Part shown: piece by piece, positions 18,830-27,288 of the stretch | Layout of the letters: every line of letters starts with the position of its first letter | Position numbering within the stretch: the first letter of the stretch is position 1 | DNA from: JBCCGR01 sp039029195 | Lineage (GTDB): Bacteria; Pseudomonadota; Alphaproteobacteria; Rhizobiales; Rhizobiaceae | Length of the DNA stretch: 64,000 nucleotides | Direction of reading: 5' to 3' | NCBI GenBank assembly: GCA_039029195.1 | Contig: JBCCGR010000002.1 | Location: 1 to 64,000 of the forward strand | The notes under the pieces: generated by a model | What the model saw: the letters and a program-made list of their open reading frames with translations, nothing else | Databases searched by the model: none | Told to the model about the DNA's origin: nothing | Position numbers and translations under genes: made by a program

Positions 18830-19707
18830 TACCACTCAACCTTGGCAATTTTGATGAAGAGGTTGGCGACAATCAGAATGATGGCGAGTGTGAACACTGA
18901 AACGGTCGCGCCATAGCCCCATTTGATGAAGCTGAAAGTCTGCTGCCAGGAATAGAGCGAGAGCGTGTAGGTAGCAGTGCCGGGCCCGCCGGAGGTCATG
19001 ACGAACACGTAGTCGAACATGCGGAAAATATCGATGCCGCGGATGAGCACCGCCACCGCGATCACCTTGTTGAGGAGCGGCAGCGTGATGCGGCGGAAGA
19101 CCTGCAGGGCGGACGCTCCATCCAGCATTGCGGCTTCATAGGGTTCGGTGGGCAGTGAGCGCAGTCCGGCCAGAAAGATCAGCACCATGAAGGGTGTCCA
19201 CTGCCAGATGTCCGCAAGCATCACCCCCCAGAGCGCGGTGGATGCGGTCGCCAGTATAGGCGTGGATTTATCCAGTATGCCGAAAAGGTCGAGCACATAG
19301 GTGAGCACCCCGAATTCGGGATCTTCAATCAGCAGATACATCATGCCGACAATGGCCGGCGGCACGACAAGGGTCAGCGTGAGAACGGTGCGCAACACGC
19401 CGAAGCCAAACTCCTCTGCATCGAGCAACATGGCAATCAGCAGCCCGAGCACCAGCTCCACGGCCAAAACCACCACGAAGTAGAACAGGGTGACGCCGAG
19501 CGCTTCCCACATGCGGCTGTCGCCAAACATGTTCACCCAATTGTCCCAGCCGACATAGACAAGGCGGCGCTTGAAAGTCGCGTATTCGTGGAAGCTCAGC
19601 CAGATATTGTAAATCAACGGCACAATGGTGAAGGCCACGAGCATCGCGATGAGCGGGCTCATCCAGATAAACGGCCGGTCCGTTGAAATGAAACTGGGTC
19701 GTGACAT
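18829..19707 (-). CDS. carbohydrate ABC transporter permease (MalF type)
   Basis: The ATG at 19707 is chosen (292 residues) because the 17 residues that a start at 19758 would add look non-native. The protein has six membrane helices and the EAA loop as PYEAAMLDGASALQVFRRITLPLL. It is the MalF-like half of the importer and the first gene of the six-gene operon ending at 12440. The promoter should lie in the 265-base gap that separates it from the divergent SorC gene at 19973. Confidence 0.88.
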   Translation of the reverse strand: MSRPSFISTDRPFIWMSPLIAMLVAFTIVPLIYNIWLSFHEYATFKRRLVYVGWDNWVNMFGDSRMWEALGVTLFYFVVVLAVELVLGLLIAMLLDAEEFGFGVLRTVLTLTLVVPPAIVGMMYLLIEDPEFGVLTYVLDLFGILDKSTPILATASTALWGVMLADIWQWTPFMVLIFLAGLRSLPTEPYEAAMLDGASALQVFRRITLPLLNKVIAVAVLIRGIDIFRMFDYVFVMTSGGPGTATYTLSLYSWQQTFSFIKWGYGATVSVFTLAIILIVANLFIKIAKVEW

Positions 19708-19740
19708 GTCCGCTCCGCAGGCCTTTTCCGGCCGCAGTCG

Positions 19741-19972
19741 CGGCTGGTCAAAGTGCACTTTTTCAAATTTTGCAATTTTTTTGCCTCAATGCAATATGTT
19801 GCAAAAAATAATCGTCTCCACTACATTTTGTCTCAACGGCTCGGGCAGCCAATCGGTGTAAGGGGTCTTGATCGACCCCGTGGCGGCGATGGTTGAATGA
19901 CAGAGAATTTGCTCCGTGTTGCGCAAATTCAGACGTCGTCATTTGAGTGAGGGTCAGACTTTTGGAGAGCGG
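19741..19972. promoter_or_regulatory. divergent control region with palindromic operator candidates
   Basis: The gap between the transport operon (minus) and a SorC regulator gene (plus) contains the perfect inverted repeat TGCAA-TATG-TTGCA at 19790-19803, with further TTGCAA-like half sites on both sides (around 19769-19783). Nearer the regulator gene are a perfect hairpin GGGGTC/GACCCC (19862-19867 with 19874-19879) and an 8-base inverted repeat GAATTTGC/GCAAATTC (19905-19912 with 19923-19930). The TTGCAA group is the best operator candidate for the regulator; the hairpins may shape the regulator's leader RNA. Confidence 0.55.
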
Positions 19973-20941
19973 ATGAACCAGCATCCATCACACGGCACAC
20001 TGACAACGAGAGAGCAGAACAATGAGCTGATGGCCCGCGCAGCGCATCAGCATTTTGTTCTTGGCCTGACCCAAAGTGACGTGGCGAAACGGCTTGGCAT
20101 CACCAAGTTCAAGGCGCATCGACTGATTGCGACGGCGCGGGAGCGCGGGCTGGTTCGCATCCAGATTGACATTCCGACCTCGTCCCGATTGGAACTGGAA
20201 CGTCGGCTTTCCCTGGAAACCGGGCTTGAGACGGTGGTCATCACCCCGTCGGATCATTCTGATGCGATGCCCCTCTCTCAGGTGGTTGGTCAGTCTGCCG
20301 CGTCCTTTGTCTCGGAGATCATATCCGACAACATGACCGTGGCGGTGTCCTGGGGCGTGACGTTGCGGGCTCTGTCGACGTCTATTGAACCTGCAGAGCA
20401 CAACAATCTTTCGATTGTGCCGATGATTGGATCGCTTTCGCGTCGATCCAGTCTTGACCGGTTTGATGCCTCAACGGTGCTCGCTCAAAAGCTCGGGGCG
20501 GAATGCTATTATCTGCCCGGCCCGCTGATTTGTGACAGTCACGAAACCAAAACGGCCATCAATGCCCAACCAATTCTGCAGCAGGCGCTTGAACTTGCGC
20601 GTAACGCCGACCTGGCACTTGTGAGTATTGGCGGGCACGATTTTTCCAGTCTGGATCATGCTGGTGTCCTGTCGCAGGAACAGATTGACTCTGCCCGCGC
20701 TGCCGGTGCAATTGGCAATTATCTCGGTCAGTTCATTGACAGGGATGGTGAATTGATTGATCACGAAATCAATCGTCTTGGCATCGGTGTTTCACTGGCA
20801 GAATCGTTGAACATCAAGAACCGGATTATGATTGCTGGCGGACCGGCGAAAGTCGCCGCTCTGAAGGCGATCATTGGAAAAGGCATGATCACCGGGCTGA
20901 TCACAGATGAAGACACAGCCACCTGCCTGCTGGACACCTGA
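19973..20941 (+). CDS. SorC-type sugar-binding transcriptional regulator
   Basis: The product is 322 residues from ATG 19973, preceded by GGAGAGCGG; an upstream start at 19916 would add 19 residues of leader-like sequence. The N-terminal helix-turn-helix (LTQSDVAKRLGITKFKAHRLI) and the sensing domain with VSWGVTLRAL and LGQFIDRDGELIDHE match the SorC/DeoR group. It is divergent from the ABC transport operon and followed by a GlpD-like and a HAD gene in its own direction, so it probably regulates both. The HTH resembles that of the EryD-like regulator at 38795 (VPGVKAHRLITKA), suggesting common descent. Confidence 0.87.
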   Translation: MNQHPSHGTLTTREQNNELMARAAHQHFVLGLTQSDVAKRLGITKFKAHRLIATARERGLVRIQIDIPTSSRLELERRLSLETGLETVVITPSDHSDAMPLSQVVGQSAASFVSEIISDNMTVAVSWGVTLRALSTSIEPAEHNNLSIVPMIGSLSRRSSLDRFDASTVLAQKLGAECYYLPGPLICDSHETKTAINAQPILQQALELARNADLALVSIGGHDFSSLDHAGVLSQEQIDSARAAGAIGNYLGQFIDRDGELIDHEINRLGIGVSLAESLNIKNRIMIAGGPAKVAALKAIIGKGMITGLITDEDTATCLLDT

Positions 20942-20972
20942 TCGCCGATCTATTGGATGTGTTTGAACTCTC

Positions 20973-22556
20973 ATGACTGCTGAATCGTCGGAACACTATG
21001 ATGTGTTCATCATCGGTGGCGGAATTAACGGTGCGGGCATCGCACGTGATGCCGTCGGTCGCGGCTATTCCGTCTGCCTGTGCGAGGCGGGTGATTTCGC
21101 TGGCGGAACATCGTCGGCGTCGACAAAGTTGTTTCACGGTGGCCTGCGCTATCTTGAATATTTCGAGGTGCGTCTGGTGCGCGAAGCGCTGATCGAGCGC
21201 GAGGTTCTGCTGCGCGCCATGCCGCACATAAGCTGGCCCATGCGTTTCGTGCTGCCCTATCATCCCGACATGCGCTTTGAGGGGCAGAGCCCGACGTCAA
21301 AATTGCTGTCGTTCACCATGCCATGGCTGAAGGGAAGCCGTCCGGCCTGGCTCATTCGATTTGGCCTGTTCCTCTACGACAATCTTGGCGGGCGAAAGAT
21401 TCTCCCGGGAACGAAAACGCTTGATCTGAGGAAAGACGAGGCGGGACGTTCGCTGAAGCCGCATTTCAGCAAGGCTTTCGAATATTCAGATTGCTGGATC
21501 GACGATGCACGGCTCGTGGTTCTCAATCTGATGGACGCCGCGAAACGGGGGGCCGACATCAATCGATCCACACGCGTGGACCGGGCAACGTTCCAGGATG
21601 GAAAGTGGCATGTGGATGCCACAAACACCCGCACCGGCGAGACAAAATCGGTGACGGCCTCGCTGATCATCAATGCAGCCGGTCCATGGGTGGATGAAGT
21701 GCTGAAACAGGTTTTCGGCATGAACGAGGCGAGCAATGTGCGCCTTGTCCGGGGAAGCCACATCGTTGTTGCCAAAAAATTTGATCACGACCGCTGCTAC
21801 TTTTTCCAGAATGCTGATGGCCGCATCATTTTCGCCATCCCTTATGAAGGCGATTACACGCTGATCGGCACAACCGACGCAGATCATTCTCTGGAAGATG
21901 GCAAGCCGAAAATCTCCGATGAAGAGCGCGCCTATCTGTGCCGCATGGCAAGCGAGTATTTCAAAGAGCCGGTCAGCGAGGACGATATTGTCTGGACCTA
22001 TTCAGGGGTTCGCCCGCTCTTCGATGACGGGGCATCCGCGGCGCAGTCAGCGACCCGCGACTATGTTCTGAAGCCTGTTCCTTCCATGGGCAATGACAGT
22101 CTGATCAACATTTTCGGCGGCAAGATTACCACCTATCGCAAACTGGCGGAATCAATGCTGGAACTCATCACTGAGCGTCTCGGTGAGCGTGGCAAGCCCT
22201 GGACGGGTGGTCCGGCGCTGCCGGGTGGCGATATGGCGGTCGATGCGGTTTCGGATCAGGTTGCAATATTGCAGTCTGCTTTTCCGTTTTTGCCAGCGGG
22301 AATGGCGCAGCGGCTCATGCGGACCTATGGCACACTGGCGCATGACATTCTGGGTAGCGCACACGATCTGGACGCGCTGGGACAGCACTTCGGCGCTGAT
22401 CTTTATGAGGCCGAAGTGCGCTATCTCTTTGAAAACGAGTGGGTGGAAAGTGCGCAGGACGTGCTCTATCGGCGCACGAAGATCGGGCTTCGTTTGTCTG
22501 ATAATCAGGCTAATGCGCTCCAGTCCTGGATTGAGGGTCAATTGGCCCGTGGCTGA
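20973..22556 (+). CDS. GlpD-family FAD-dependent polyol-phosphate dehydrogenase
   Basis: The 527-residue protein begins with an FAD-binding Rossmann motif (FIIGGGINGAGIARDAVGRG) followed by the GlpD landmarks SSASTKLFHGGLRYLEYFE and, later, YTLIGTTDADH and FGGKITTYRKLAE. GlpD oxidises sn-glycerol-3-phosphate and passes electrons to quinone at the membrane; the related EryB oxidises L-erythritol-4-phosphate. Context favours the latter kind of role: SorC regulator just upstream and a HAD phosphatase overlapping the end by eight bases. A paralogue is encoded at 28314-29819. Which polyol phosphate each one uses cannot be told from sequence, and ordinary GlpD is a real alternative here. Confidence 0.8.
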   Translation: MTAESSEHYDVFIIGGGINGAGIARDAVGRGYSVCLCEAGDFAGGTSSASTKLFHGGLRYLEYFEVRLVREALIEREVLLRAMPHISWPMRFVLPYHPDMRFEGQSPTSKLLSFTMPWLKGSRPAWLIRFGLFLYDNLGGRKILPGTKTLDLRKDEAGRSLKPHFSKAFEYSDCWIDDARLVVLNLMDAAKRGADINRSTRVDRATFQDGKWHVDATNTRTGETKSVTASLIINAAGPWVDEVLKQVFGMNEASNVRLVRGSHIVVAKKFDHDRCYFFQNADGRIIFAIPYEGDYTLIGTTDADHSLEDGKPKISDEERAYLCRMASEYFKEPVSEDDIVWTYSGVRPLFDDGASAAQSATRDYVLKPVPSMGNDSLINIFGGKITTYRKLAESMLELITERLGERGKPWTGGPALPGGDMAVDAVSDQVAILQSAFPFLPAGMAQRLMRTYGTLAHDILGSAHDLDALGQHFGADLYEAEVRYLFENEWVESAQDVLYRRTKIGLRLSDNQANALQSWIEGQLARG

Positions 22557-23418
22557 GGTCGACCTAATCCATTCGCTCGAAGAAATTATCGATGAAGCGG
22601 ACTGCTTTATCTTCGATCAGTTCGGTGTGCTCATTGATGGCACGCGTGCCTATGCAGGTGCGGAGAAATGCCTGCGCATGCTGCATGATCGGGGCAAATC
22701 GCTTGCTCTCCTGTCCAACTCCGGACGCCGGTCGAGTGCGAACATTGATCGTCTAGAGCGGTTTGGTCTGCCGATGAACCTGTTTCAGGCGCTCGTCACC
22801 TCCGGTGAAGCACTCTGGCTTGATTGTCGGGATAAACGACTGGACCCGACCCCTGAGAGGGTTCTGTTTCTGACCATGGAGCCGGAAGATGCGGTGCGCT
22901 GGAGTGCAGGTCTCGATGTGGTTTCAACCAGCGATCCTATGGACGCTGAGGCGATCTTTCTCCTTGGCGTGCGCGATGGTCTTGCGGACGATCATTTTGA
23001 TCCACTCTTTGAAACTGCCATTGGGCGCGGCCTGACGCTTTACTGCGCCAATCCTGATCTACAATCGCCCCGCCCGGGTGGCAATGTGCTGTCACCGGGG
23101 CATTTCGCGGTACGGTACGAACAACTGGGTGGCAAGGTCGTGCAATATGGCAAACCCTATCGACCCATATTTGAGCAGGTCGCACGGCTCACCGATGCAC
23201 CACCCAACCGCATGGTGATGATCGGCGATTCCATTCATCACGATATTGCCGGCGCCGCTGGCTTTGGCATCAAATCCGTGTTCGTGCGCAGTGGTCTCGA
23301 CCGGGCCCGGTTTTCGGATGCAGCGACGGATAATGATGTTCGTACAGAAATCGCGACCCTTTGCGCCGCACATGGCCTTGATGGAGGACCTAACTGGTCG
23401 CTTCACGAACTGGGTTGA
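22549..23418 (+). CDS. HAD-superfamily hydrolase, subfamily IIA (NagD-like)
   Basis: A GTG start at 22549 overlaps the end of the GlpD-like gene by eight bases; the product is 289 residues. Motif I is FIFDQFGVLIDG, motif II is LLSNSGRRSS, and motif IV is MVMIGDSIHHDIAGA. The second aspartate of the classic DxD pair is replaced by Phe (DQFG), as also occurs in some IIA members. It should dephosphorylate a small sugar or polyol phosphate. Translational coupling to the dehydrogenase suggests that it removes a pathway intermediate, perhaps as a safety valve against toxic sugar phosphates; this is inference. A frame extending upstream to 22183 is a shadow inside the previous gene. Confidence 0.78.
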   Translation: MAEVDLIHSLEEIIDEADCFIFDQFGVLIDGTRAYAGAEKCLRMLHDRGKSLALLSNSGRRSSANIDRLERFGLPMNLFQALVTSGEALWLDCRDKRLDPTPERVLFLTMEPEDAVRWSAGLDVVSTSDPMDAEAIFLLGVRDGLADDHFDPLFETAIGRGLTLYCANPDLQSPRPGGNVLSPGHFAVRYEQLGGKVVQYGKPYRPIFEQVARLTDAPPNRMVMIGDSIHHDIAGAAGFGIKSVFVRSGLDRARFSDAATDNDVRTEIATLCAAHGLDGGPNWSLHELG

Positions 23419-23465
23419 TTGGTCGGTAAGACTATGCGGGTCGTGCAATAGCCTCGCCCACTCTT

Positions 23466-23543
23466 GTCATTCCGGCCTTTACGGCCGGATTCCACAGATG
23501 CAACCAGAAATTATTGGATTGCGGCCCTGAAGGCCGCAATGAC
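23466..23543. repeat. small palindromic intergenic element
   Basis: The 78-base element starts GTCATTCCGGCC and ends with GGCCGCAATGAC, so its ends are inverted repeats. Each end forms a hairpin: CCGGCCTTTACGGCCGG on the left and GCGGCCCTGAAGGCCGC on the right. It sits between convergent genes next to the larger element at 23616 and has the same GTCAT...ATGAC ends, so both may belong to one family of mobile or recombination-derived palindromes. Confidence 0.7.
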
Positions 23544-23615
23544 GGCTGTGAGGTGGGTTCGAATTTCTCCTGCGCTGGTATCGCGGGGCTCACCTAAAAC
23601 TTATCCCTCTCCATC

Positions 23616-23776
23616 GTCCTCCCGGGCTTGGTCCGGGATCCAGGTGCGATTGCTGCTGGAGTGATGTCAATTATTCATCGCCCAGTGGCGGAACCAATGC
23701 GCTGCAACACTGTCAACGACCAAAATCATCTTATTCGTTGCCAACACACCTGGATCCTGACCTTCGTCAGGATGAC
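23616..23776. repeat. intergenic palindromic repeat element, copy 2
   Basis: This element shares its left block (CCCGGGCTTGG-CCGGGATCC) and right block (CACCTGGATCCTGACCTTCG to GGATGAC) with the one at 12233-12378, while the middle part differs. It lies in the 396-base gap between the convergent HAD gene and the RpiB-like gene. Together with the 78-base element it accounts for most of that gap; no gene is seen in the rest. Confidence 0.75.
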
Positions 23777-23814
23777 GTCGAAGGGTGGGGGCTATCGATC
23801 GCAACCAACCACCC

Positions 23815-24270
23815 CTAAACGCGATTATACTTCGCATCCACATCGTTGATGGCCTTGACGTTTCCGGCGCTGCGGCCACCTTCGTCAAAGGCTTCTGCAA
23901 GAAACGTGTCAGCGATTGATTTCGCCAGTTCCGGACCAATCACCCGCGCGCCCATGGTGATGATCTGCGCATTGTTTGAAAGCGAAGCGCGCTCGGCGGA
24001 GTAGGTGTCGTGGCAAAGGGCGGCGCGAATGCCGGGCACTTTGTTCGCTGAAATGCAAACGCCAATTCCTGTGCCGCACACCAGAATGGCCCGGTCATAG
24101 GTCCCTTCCATCACCGCGCTTGCCACCCGGTCGGAGAGATCAGCGTAGAACTCATCCCCGCCATCCTGAGGCTTCGACAGCTCGGTGACATCGTGGGCAG
24201 CGCTCAAATGTTGAGCCAGCGTGTGGGCGAGCCCTTCTCCGGCGCTGTCACCGGCAACGGCGAGTTTCAT
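23815..24270 (-). CDS. eryI: RpiB/LacAB-type sugar-phosphate isomerase, EryI-like
   Basis: The 151-residue protein starts KLAVAGDSAGEGLA and contains CGTGIGVCISANKVPGIRAA, the active-site loop of RpiB isomerases with the catalytic cysteine, and DTYSAERASLSNNAQ with GARVIG. The pattern is that of EryI/DerI, which converts D-erythrulose-4-phosphate to D-erythrose-4-phosphate in bacterial erythritol degradation. The ATG at 24270 overlaps the stop of the TPI gene (ATGA). It is the last gene of a long minus-strand operon, where the last step of the pathway would be expected. Assignment to EryI over ribose isomerase rests on the TPI/EryC/EryA/EryB neighbours. Confidence 0.78.
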   Translation of the reverse strand: MKLAVAGDSAGEGLAHTLAQHLSAAHDVTELSKPQDGGDEFYADLSDRVASAVMEGTYDRAILVCGTGIGVCISANKVPGIRAALCHDTYSAERASLSNNAQIITMGARVIGPELAKSIADTFLAEAFDEGGRSAGNVKAINDVDAKYNRV

Positions 24271-25055
24271 GAGGCATTCCTTTCCTGAATCGTGTCTGCG
24301 CACAGGCGCAAGATGTTGAGATAGCCTTCGACCGCCCAGGCAGACCGCCCAATGAAAAGGCCATCAATGTGTTCGCAGGCGATCAGTTCCTGACAATTGT
24401 CGGGATTGACCGAGCCACCATAAAGACAGGGGGTTTCACGTCCCAGAACAGAGCGGGCGACTTGCTTGATTTCGCCTTGCCGTTCATTGGCATAGTCGGC
24501 GCTTGCTGGAATTCCTCCATCGCCGATGGCCCAGACGGGTTCGTAGGCCAGCAGCACTTGTGCCTCTTCTTGCCCATTCTGCAGCGGTGAAAGTGCCGCC
24601 CGAACCTCTTTGGCAAGCACCTTGGCGGCATTACCGCTTTCCCGGTCTTCCAGCGTTTCGCCGATGCAGATCAGCGGGATGAGGCCGTGCCGGACGGCGG
24701 TGGCCACCTTTAGCCCCACCGTCTCGTTTGTTTCCCCAAAATTTGCCCGGCGCTCGGAATGGCCGAGTTCCACTATATCCATTGCGCAATCAGTCAGCAT
24801 GGTTGGCGATATTTCACCGGTCCAGGCGCCCTGATCGCCCCAATGCATGTTCTGTGCACCCACTTTTACAGAACTGTCGGTCAGCACCTCTTTCACCTGG
24901 CGAATGGCGGTGAAGGGCGGGATGACGAACCGCTGAATACGGCTGTCACGATTACCATCGTCGGCAGCGAGTGCCTCGGCGAACGCCAGTGCCTCGCCCA
25001 GCGTCTTGTTCATCTTCCAGCTTGTGCCGATCCAGAATTCCGGCGTGGTGCTCAC
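24267..25055 (-). CDS. eryH: triose-phosphate-isomerase family enzyme, EryH-like
   Basis: The 262-residue TIM barrel keeps the full triose-phosphate isomerase active site: lysine in GTSWKMNK, histidine in IVELGHSERR, glutamate in LAYEPVWAIG, and the phosphate loops near YGGSVNPDN and GLFIGRSAW. In the Brucella/rhizobial erythritol pathway the TpiA2/EryH paralogue isomerises L-erythrulose-1-phosphate to D-erythrulose-4-phosphate. A second-copy role is likely because it is in a catabolic operon directly before the RpiB-like gene and after an EryC-like gene. It could still have ordinary TPI activity. Confidence 0.82.
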   Translation of the reverse strand: MSTTPEFWIGTSWKMNKTLGEALAFAEALAADDGNRDSRIQRFVIPPFTAIRQVKEVLTDSSVKVGAQNMHWGDQGAWTGEISPTMLTDCAMDIVELGHSERRANFGETNETVGLKVATAVRHGLIPLICIGETLEDRESGNAAKVLAKEVRAALSPLQNGQEEAQVLLAYEPVWAIGDGGIPASADYANERQGEIKQVARSVLGRETPCLYGGSVNPDNCQELIACEHIDGLFIGRSAWAVEGYLNILRLCADTIQERNAS

Positions 25056-25070
25056 GGGAGATCTCCTGCT

Positions 25071-26006
25071 TTAGGTGATATTTAGATCAGCGACGCCGCT
25101 GTCCACATGCGGCGCCCAGAAGGCGACCGATTCAGCAATGTGCGGGACGACCTGCCGGTCATTGGGCTCGCGCTCCTTGAACGAAAGCTCCAGACAGATT
25201 TCATTGTCCGTGCCGCCACCTTCTTTGAAGGCTGCCAGCAAAGGCTCTGGGTGGATGCTGCCTCTGGCGTTGTACTCGGTAGTGAACGGCCGGTGGCCGC
25301 TCTTGTCCATCATCGATTGCTTGATGTGAATGATGGGCGAAACTTTTGGCACCGCCCGCGCCCAGGCGTACGGGTCTACATCGTCGGGGTTGGGGCTCGT
25401 GACATCGCCATGGTCGATGTCGGCCATCATCCACATGGGAATTGCGAAGTTCTTCGTTGCGATGCGCTCCTGCAAAGCCATTGAGGCGGCGATGGTCTCA
25501 CCGAATTCGCGGCCAACGGACATGGGTTCCCAATAGACAAACTCGAGCCCCGCCGACTTGCCGTGGTCCGCAACCTCGGCCCAGCAATCGAGAGCGATGT
25601 CGATGAGCTCATCGCGCCGCGCCGCATCATCAAAATCCTTGAAGGTGAAAATCGCAAACTGGGTCCCGACGGATGATCCACCAAGCTCGGCCGTGATGTC
25701 GGCAAAGGTCTTGAACCAGTCCACATGATAGCGCCGCACATCCCTGTCCGGATGGCCAAAATGATTGAGCCGACCATAGGGACCGGTCATGCCGGATGTG
25801 ACACGACAGCCGGTGCGTTCTAGCGCTGAATTCATCTGCCGTGTCAGCCGGGACAAAACCGGTGCTGGCCAGGACGGGTTGATGAACTCATGGGTGAGTT
25901 GGATATCCCGAATGCGGATATCAGATGCGATCGTGTCGATCAGGTCATCGACGTCAGCAAAGCGGTTCACCAGCGGGTTCGTGTTGAGCGAAAGGGTAAA
26001 TGACAT
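25071..26006 (-). CDS. eryC: EryC-like sugar-phosphate isomerase/epimerase (TIM barrel)
   Basis: The 311-residue protein belongs to the xylose-isomerase-like TIM barrel family. Likely metal-site segments are VYWEPMSVGREFGETIA (glutamate), ADIDHGDVTSPNPDDVD (aspartate/histidine), IIHIKQS and ICLELSFKERE (glutamate). These segments are as I recall from EryC of Brucella and rhizobia, which acts on 3-keto-L-erythrose-4-phosphate/L-erythrulose-1-phosphate. The gene lies 15 bases upstream of the EryH-like gene and 7 bases after an FGGY kinase gene. The exact stereochemistry of its reaction in this organism is not determined. Confidence 0.74.
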   Translation of the reverse strand: MSFTLSLNTNPLVNRFADVDDLIDTIASDIRIRDIQLTHEFINPSWPAPVLSRLTRQMNSALERTGCRVTSGMTGPYGRLNHFGHPDRDVRRYHVDWFKTFADITAELGGSSVGTQFAIFTFKDFDDAARRDELIDIALDCWAEVADHGKSAGLEFVYWEPMSVGREFGETIAASMALQERIATKNFAIPMWMMADIDHGDVTSPNPDDVDPYAWARAVPKVSPIIHIKQSMMDKSGHRPFTTEYNARGSIHPEPLLAAFKEGGGTDNEICLELSFKEREPNDRQVVPHIAESVAFWAPHVDSGVADLNIT

Positions 26007-26013
26007 CAGGCAC

Positions 26014-27288
26014 TCATCGGGAGTTCATCCAGCCGCGATGGGCAAGAAGGGCGGTGCCGAACGCGGCCTCCGCTGATTGGGGTTTGTCCATTGGTACGTC
26101 GAGTTTCCGTGCGCGAATTCTGGTCCACACATTGTTGGCGGCCCCGCCGCCCACGCTGCGCACGCGCACAAGCTCTCCCGCACCCAACTCCTTCAAGCGG
26201 GCGTAGCCCAGCGCCTCGACACCTGCGATGCCTTCCAGAAGGGCATGCAAAAATGCGACATCGTCATTCGGACGGGGTGACATTTTTGGAGGCAGGTCCG
26301 GATCGGAAATCGGAAACCGTTCGCCCGGCTTTGACAGGGGGTAGTAGTCGAGGCCTGTCTCTGATTCAGGATCGATTGCGCCGGACAAGGCCTCAATCTG
26401 CTCGCCGGAAAAGAACTGCGCTAGCGCATTTCCACCCGAGTTGGAGGCACCACCAGCGAGCCACATGCCGAGCAGCTTGTGGCTGTAAATCCCGTATTGG
26501 GGCGCAAAAATCGGCTTCTCGGAAAGAATTTTCAGCGTGAGTGTGGTGCCAAGTGCACTGACGGCCTCGCCAGGCTGATTGGTGCCGGTGGCCAAAAACG
26601 AAGCGCAGCCGTCCGTGGTTCCGGCAACCACCGCAACGTCTGCCGTCAACCCGAACTGAGATGCAGCGCCCGTGTTGATGTTTCCGACCACCGATCCGGG
26701 GGCGTGCACATCCGGGAGAAGATCAAGATCTTGTCCGTTGTCCGCAATCCAGGATGGCCAGTCTCCGATGCGAGGATCGAAACCAGTCTTCAGCGCATTG
26801 TTGTCATCACTGAAAAATAGGCCGCTCAACCGGTTCGCGATCCAGTCGGCCTGATGCAGGATTTTGTATGGTTTGAGGGGCTGTAACCTCAGGGCGCGCG
26901 CCAGGGCACTGCTTGCGCCCCGTGCCGCAGTGTCTGCGGGAGCGTGCCGAGCAATACTGTCAAGAATGTCTTCGTCTTCGCAGGGATCATTGTACATGAT
27001 CCCTTCCGCGAGCGGCGTGCCTGCAGCGTCAACGGCCACCATGGTGCCAGACGTCCCATCCACAGAAATGGCCCGAACGCAGCTTCGCTCAACGGAACCC
27101 AGCGCATCATCAAGGGCTGCCTGTGCGGCGCTCCACCAGGCGGATGGGTCGCGGTGCGAGGATCCATGATCAACAAGCAGGGCTTTGCCGACAGAAACGG
27201 TCTCCTGATCGTTGTTGATGACAACCGCGCGGGCACCGGACGTGCCAAGGTCCAGCCCGACAAAAAGCGCTTCACTGGGGTTAGCCAT
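26014..27288 (-). CDS. FGGY-family carbohydrate kinase (D-ribulokinase/XK1-like, short form)
   Basis: The 424-residue protein begins LFVGLDLGTSGARAVVIN and has DGTSGTMVAVD, VVAGTTDGCAS, SALGTTLTLK and VRSVGGGAANNVW, all expected loops of FGGY kinases. It is shorter than glycerol kinases and xylulokinases (about 490-520) and is closest in pattern to the short D-ribulokinase/XK1 group. It should phosphorylate a ketose or polyol. Its start overlaps the end of the class II aldolase gene by eight bases. Having a second kinase beside the EryA-like one suggests that the operon handles more than one substrate, or a branch that makes a free ketose. Confidence 0.8.
   Translation of the reverse strand: MANPSEALFVGLDLGTSGARAVVINNDQETVSVGKALLVDHGSSHRDPSAWWSAAQAALDDALGSVERSCVRAISVDGTSGTMVAVDAAGTPLAEGIMYNDPCEDEDILDSIARHAPADTAARGASSALARALRLQPLKPYKILHQADWIANRLSGLFFSDDNNALKTGFDPRIGDWPSWIADNGQDLDLLPDVHAPGSVVGNINTGAASQFGLTADVAVVAGTTDGCASFLATGTNQPGEAVSALGTTLTLKILSEKPIFAPQYGIYSHKLLGMWLAGGASNSGGNALAQFFSGEQIEALSGAIDPESETGLDYYPLSKPGERFPISDPDLPPKMSPRPNDDVAFLHALLEGIAGVEALGYARLKELGAGELVRVRSVGGGAANNVWTRIRARKLDVPMDKPQSAEAAFGTALLAHRGWMNSR

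Noticed and set aside
22183..22548. N-terminal extension of the HAD gene into the GlpD-like gene
   Set aside because: The extra residues are not HAD-like and coincide with another frame of the well-conserved GlpD C-terminus; GTG at 22549 gives the normal motif I position.
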